Of a stretch of 7,184 nucleotides of DNA, positions 4,731-7,184 are shown piece by piece (position 1 is the stretch's first letter; each line of letters starts with the position of its first letter). Position numbers and translations under genes: made by a program. Location of the stretch: the NCBI GenBank assembly GCA_945862275.1, contig CAMAYA010000061.1:1-7184 (forward strand), written 5' to 3'. The notes beneath the pieces were generated by a model that was given only the letters and a program-made list of their open reading frames with translations, did no database searches and had not been told where the DNA came from. This stretch comes from Legionella genomosp. 1. Lineage in GTDB: Bacteria > Pseudomonadota > Gammaproteobacteria > Legionellales > Legionellaceae.

Positions 4731-7184
4731 TTAATCATTCCGGTGATCTGCGGCCAGGTATGTATACATGGTCGGCACCACAAATAAAGTGAAGCACGTT
4801 CCCATCAGCAACCCTGCCGAAATCACAAGTCCTATATCAAAGCGGCTCACGGCACCAGCACCCGATGCGATGAGCAATGGAAACACGCCAAAAACCATGG
4901 CGGCGGTTGTCATTAAAATCGGTCGCAATCGAATGGCGGCGGCCTCTTCTACCGCGGCGCGTCGGTCGAGTTTCTTTTGGCGTTGCAGTTGATTGGCGAA
5001 GTCGACAATCAATATACCATGTTTTGAAATCAAGCCTATCAGGGTAATCAATCCCACTTGTGTATAGATGTTAATGCTGGCCGCTCCTAAGTTCAGTGGA
5101 ATCAATGCACCGCAAATCGACATGGGCACGCTAATCAGGATGATCAATGGATCGCGGAAACTTTCATATTGTGCAGCAAGCACTAGGAAAATGACAATGA
5201 TCGCCAAAAAGAACGCCAGTATCAGGGCATTCCCTTCCTGCATGAATTGCCGAGATTGACCTGAGTAATCACGGTCAAACCCTTTAGGCAATACATCATT
5301 GGCCGCTTCTTGTAAAAAAGAAATGCCTTGTCCTAATGTTGTTCCTGGCATCATCACGCCTTGGATCGTGGCGGAATTTAATTGCTGAAAATGCGCCAAG
5401 GCGTTGGGTTTTGTTTTGCTGACCGGAGTCACGATAGTCGATAAGGGCACCATATGGCCAGAGCTGGAGCGCAAATAAATTTGGCCCAATTGTTGTGGTG
5501 TAAGCCTAAACTTGCGATCCAACTGAGGAATCACTTGATAGCTTCGTCCTTGAAGTTCAAAAAAATTCACGTAACCACCTGATAACGCGCTGCTCAAACT
5601 GCGACCAATGTCTTGCATGTTTAATCCAAGGTTGGAGGCTTTGGAGCGGTTGATTTGTAACTCCACTTCAGGTTGCGTGAATTTCAAACTGTTATCCAGG
5701 TAAATAAACATCCCGCTTTTTTTTGCGCGCTCAATGAGTTGGTTGGAAACATCCAATAAACTGATGTAATCGTTCGTGGTCTTGATGACGAATTGAATCG
5801 GCGTACCACTCCCACCACCGGGCAGTGAAGGCGGAATAACCGCAAATGATTTCAGCCCCGGCACGTTGTTTAATTTTTCTTGCAGGGGTTTTTTCATGCC
5901 AAATTGGGATTTTGAGCGTTTATCCCAAGGTTTTAACACAATGCCAGAGTTTACAGTGCTCGCATTAATGGTAAAATAGTGCTCTGTTTCAGGAAAACTT
6001 TGGTAAATTTTCTCAAAGGGTTTGGTAAAGGCTTCAATGTAATTCAGGGTGGCATATTGAGGGGCGGCACTGACTACAAAAAAGAAGCCTTGGTCTTCCT
6101 CAGGCGCCGTTTCTTTTGGGGTATGATTGTATAAATAGGGCAGTATCAGCAAGACCACGGCGGCAAAAACCAGCATGATGGCTCGCGTATTCAGCAATTC
6201 ATGCAAGAGACCTTGGTAGCCTGTTTTCAACCCATAAAAAAAGGCGTCAAGCCGTTTCACAAAGGCACCACTGGTGTTCTCTGATGTTAAGATTTTTGAA
6301 CACATCATGGGCGACAACGTGAGCGCGACGATGCCGGAAATGATCACAGAACAGGCCAATGTGAATGCAAATTCTTTGAATAGCGCGCCGGTCAAGCCTT
6401 CCATGAAGCCAATGGGTGCGTATACTGCGGCCAGGGTAATCGTCATCGCAATAATGGGCGTGGCGATTTCGCGAGCGCCAATGAGGGCGGCATCAAAAGG
6501 CGTTTCTCCCTGTTCGATGTGTCGATGTATGTTTTCTAAAACGACAATGGCATCGTCTACCACTAATCCGATGGCTAGTACAAAGGCTAGTAACGTCAGC
6601 AAATTAATGGAATAGCCTAAAAATAGCATCAATGTGCAAACGCCAATGAGTGACAAGGGAATGGTGACGATGGGCACCAATACTGAACGAATCGATCCTA
6701 AAAATAGGAAAATGACCGCGATGACAATCAGTGCGGCTTCCGCAATCGTTGCGGTTACTTCCATAATGGAGGCGCGGATATAGTCTGTCGCATCATAAAC
6801 AATTGTTCCGGTCAACGCCGGTGGAAATTGCTGTTGAATGGACGGAAATAGCTTTCGCGCATCACTAATCACAGTGAGTGGGTTGGCCAGTGGCGTTGGG
6901 GTGATGGCCATGAATACGGCTTTTTTACCATCAAAAGTCACGCTGGAGTTATAACTTTCTGATCCTAACTCAACGCGTCCCACATCACGCAAACGGACGA
7001 TAGCGTTGTCGTTGGTACGCACAATCAAGCGGCTGAATTCCTCGGCATTGGTGAGGTTGGTTTGAGCCCGAACGTTAATCGCGACATACTCGCCTTTCGT
7101 GTTGCCTGCGGCGGTTAAATAATTATTTTGGGCTAGCACGGTATGAACGTCTGCTGGCGTAACATGCAGTGCACTCATCCGAAT
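4731..7184 (-). CDS. RND efflux permease, HAE1/AcrB type, N-terminus outside window
   Basis: This is the inner-membrane proton-driven pump of a tripartite efflux system, which exports drugs or metabolites through a periplasmic adaptor and outer-membrane channel. The frame is open to the window edge. The ATG at 7178 is an internal methionine, because its surroundings match AcrB near residue 200. Numbering from that Met, the rest of the docking and porter subdomains fills 1-135. Helices TM2-TM6 follow at about 140-160, 165-187, 192-214, 238-258 and 268-292, and TM7 at 332-350. The second periplasmic loop spans 351-645, and TM8-TM12 lie between 650 and 808. Proton-relay residues are present: D208-D209 in GLVVDDAIVVLENI (TM4) and K719 in GLISKHGILIVDF (TM10). 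The C-terminus is complete. No adaptor or outer-membrane gene is in view, so the adaptor would be expected upstream, past 7184. The substrate is unknown. The stop lies 23 bases before the dehydrogenase ATG. Confidence 0.95.
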   Translation of the reverse strand: MRMSALHVTPADVHTVLAQNNYLTAAGNTKGEYVAINVRAQTNLTNAEEFSRLIVRTNDNAIVRLRDVGRVELGSESYNSSVTFDGKKAVFMAITPTPLANPLTVISDARKLFPSIQQQFPPALTGTIVYDATDYIRASIMEVTATIAEAALIVIAVIFLFLGSIRSVLVPIVTIPLSLIGVCTLMLFLGYSINLLTLLAFVLAIGLVVDDAIVVLENIHRHIEQGETPFDAALIGAREIATPIIAMTITLAAVYAPIGFMEGLTGALFKEFAFTLACSVIISGIVALTLSPMMCSKILTSENTSGAFVKRLDAFFYGLKTGYQGLLHELLNTRAIMLVFAAVVLLILPYLYNHTPKETAPEEDQGFFFVVSAAPQYATLNYIEAFTKPFEKIYQSFPETEHYFTINASTVNSGIVLKPWDKRSKSQFGMKKPLQEKLNNVPGLKSFAVIPPSLPGGGSGTPIQFVIKTTNDYISLLDVSNQLIERAKKSGMFIYLDNSLKFTQPEVELQINRSKASNLGLNMQDIGRSLSSALSGGYVNFFELQGRSYQVIPQLDRKFRLTPQQLGQIYLRSSSGHMVPLSTIVTPVSKTKPNALAHFQQLNSATIQGVMMPGTTLGQGISFLQEAANDVLPKGFDRDYSGQSRQFMQEGNALILAFFLAIIVIFLVLAAQYESFRDPLIILISVPMSICGALIPLNLGAASINIYTQVGLITLIGLISKHGILIVDFANQLQRQKKLDRRAAVEEAAAIRLRPILMTTAAMVFGVFPLLIASGAGAVSRFDIGLVISAGLLMGTCFTLFVVPTMYTYLAADHRND

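Noticed and set aside
7176..7178. ATG at 7178 as the true start of the efflux gene
   Set aside because: The frame stays open to the window edge, and the residues here match the docking domain of AcrB near residue 200. TM1 and the first porter domain are missing, so this Met is internal and the gene is cut by the window, not truncated in the genome as far as can be seen.
1..7184. Mobile element, CRISPR array or horizontally acquired island
   Set aside because: No transposase, integrase, long direct or inverted repeats, or spaced repeat arrays were seen. The genes look intact, and no abrupt composition change was obvious by eye.

Overview
This 7.2 kb window holds six tightly packed genes, all read from the minus strand, so transcription runs from high to low coordinates. 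Below position 268 lies about 270 bases of AT-rich, apparently non-coding DNA that may carry the start of another gene. The best guess for the organism is a gammaproteobacterium, probably of the Legionella/Coxiella group. This rests on how closely the 4-hydroxyphenylpyruvate dioxygenase resembles my memory of Legionella legiolysin, on the moderate GC content and on the gene complement. It is an inference, not a database result.

Layout in transcription order. At 7184-4731 is the C-terminal four-fifths of an RND (HAE1/AcrB-type) inner-membrane efflux permease whose first ~200 residues lie outside the window. At 4707-3631 is an amino-acid dehydrogenase of the Glu/Leu/Phe/Val family, most like leucine dehydrogenase. 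At 3628-2966 is a cation-dependent, SAM-dependent O-methyltransferase of the caffeoyl-CoA O-methyltransferase type. At 2945-1881 is 4-hydroxyphenylpyruvate dioxygenase (hpd). At 1884-901 is a fumarylacetoacetase-family hydrolase. At 904-269 is maleylacetoacetate isomerase (maiA, zeta-class GST).

The gaps between genes are 23, 2 and 20 bases, followed by two 4-base ATGA overlaps. No internal promoter or terminator is visible, so all six genes are probably co-transcribed, and the last three are very likely translationally coupled.

The last three genes are the tyrosine/homogentisate pathway: 4-hydroxyphenylpyruvate to homogentisate (Hpd), maleylacetoacetate to fumarylacetoacetate (MaiA), and fumarylacetoacetate to fumarate plus acetoacetate (FAH). 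The step between Hpd and MaiA, homogentisate 1,2-dioxygenase (hmgA), is not in the window. If it is missing from the genome, homogentisate should accumulate and form pyomelanin. The dehydrogenase could supply 2-oxo acids by oxidative deamination, but two residues that separate leucine from phenylalanine dehydrogenases look leucine-type here. The methyltransferase and efflux pump have no standard place in the pathway, and their linkage to it is the most unusual point of the region. I saw no mobile element, CRISPR array, tRNA or rRNA.
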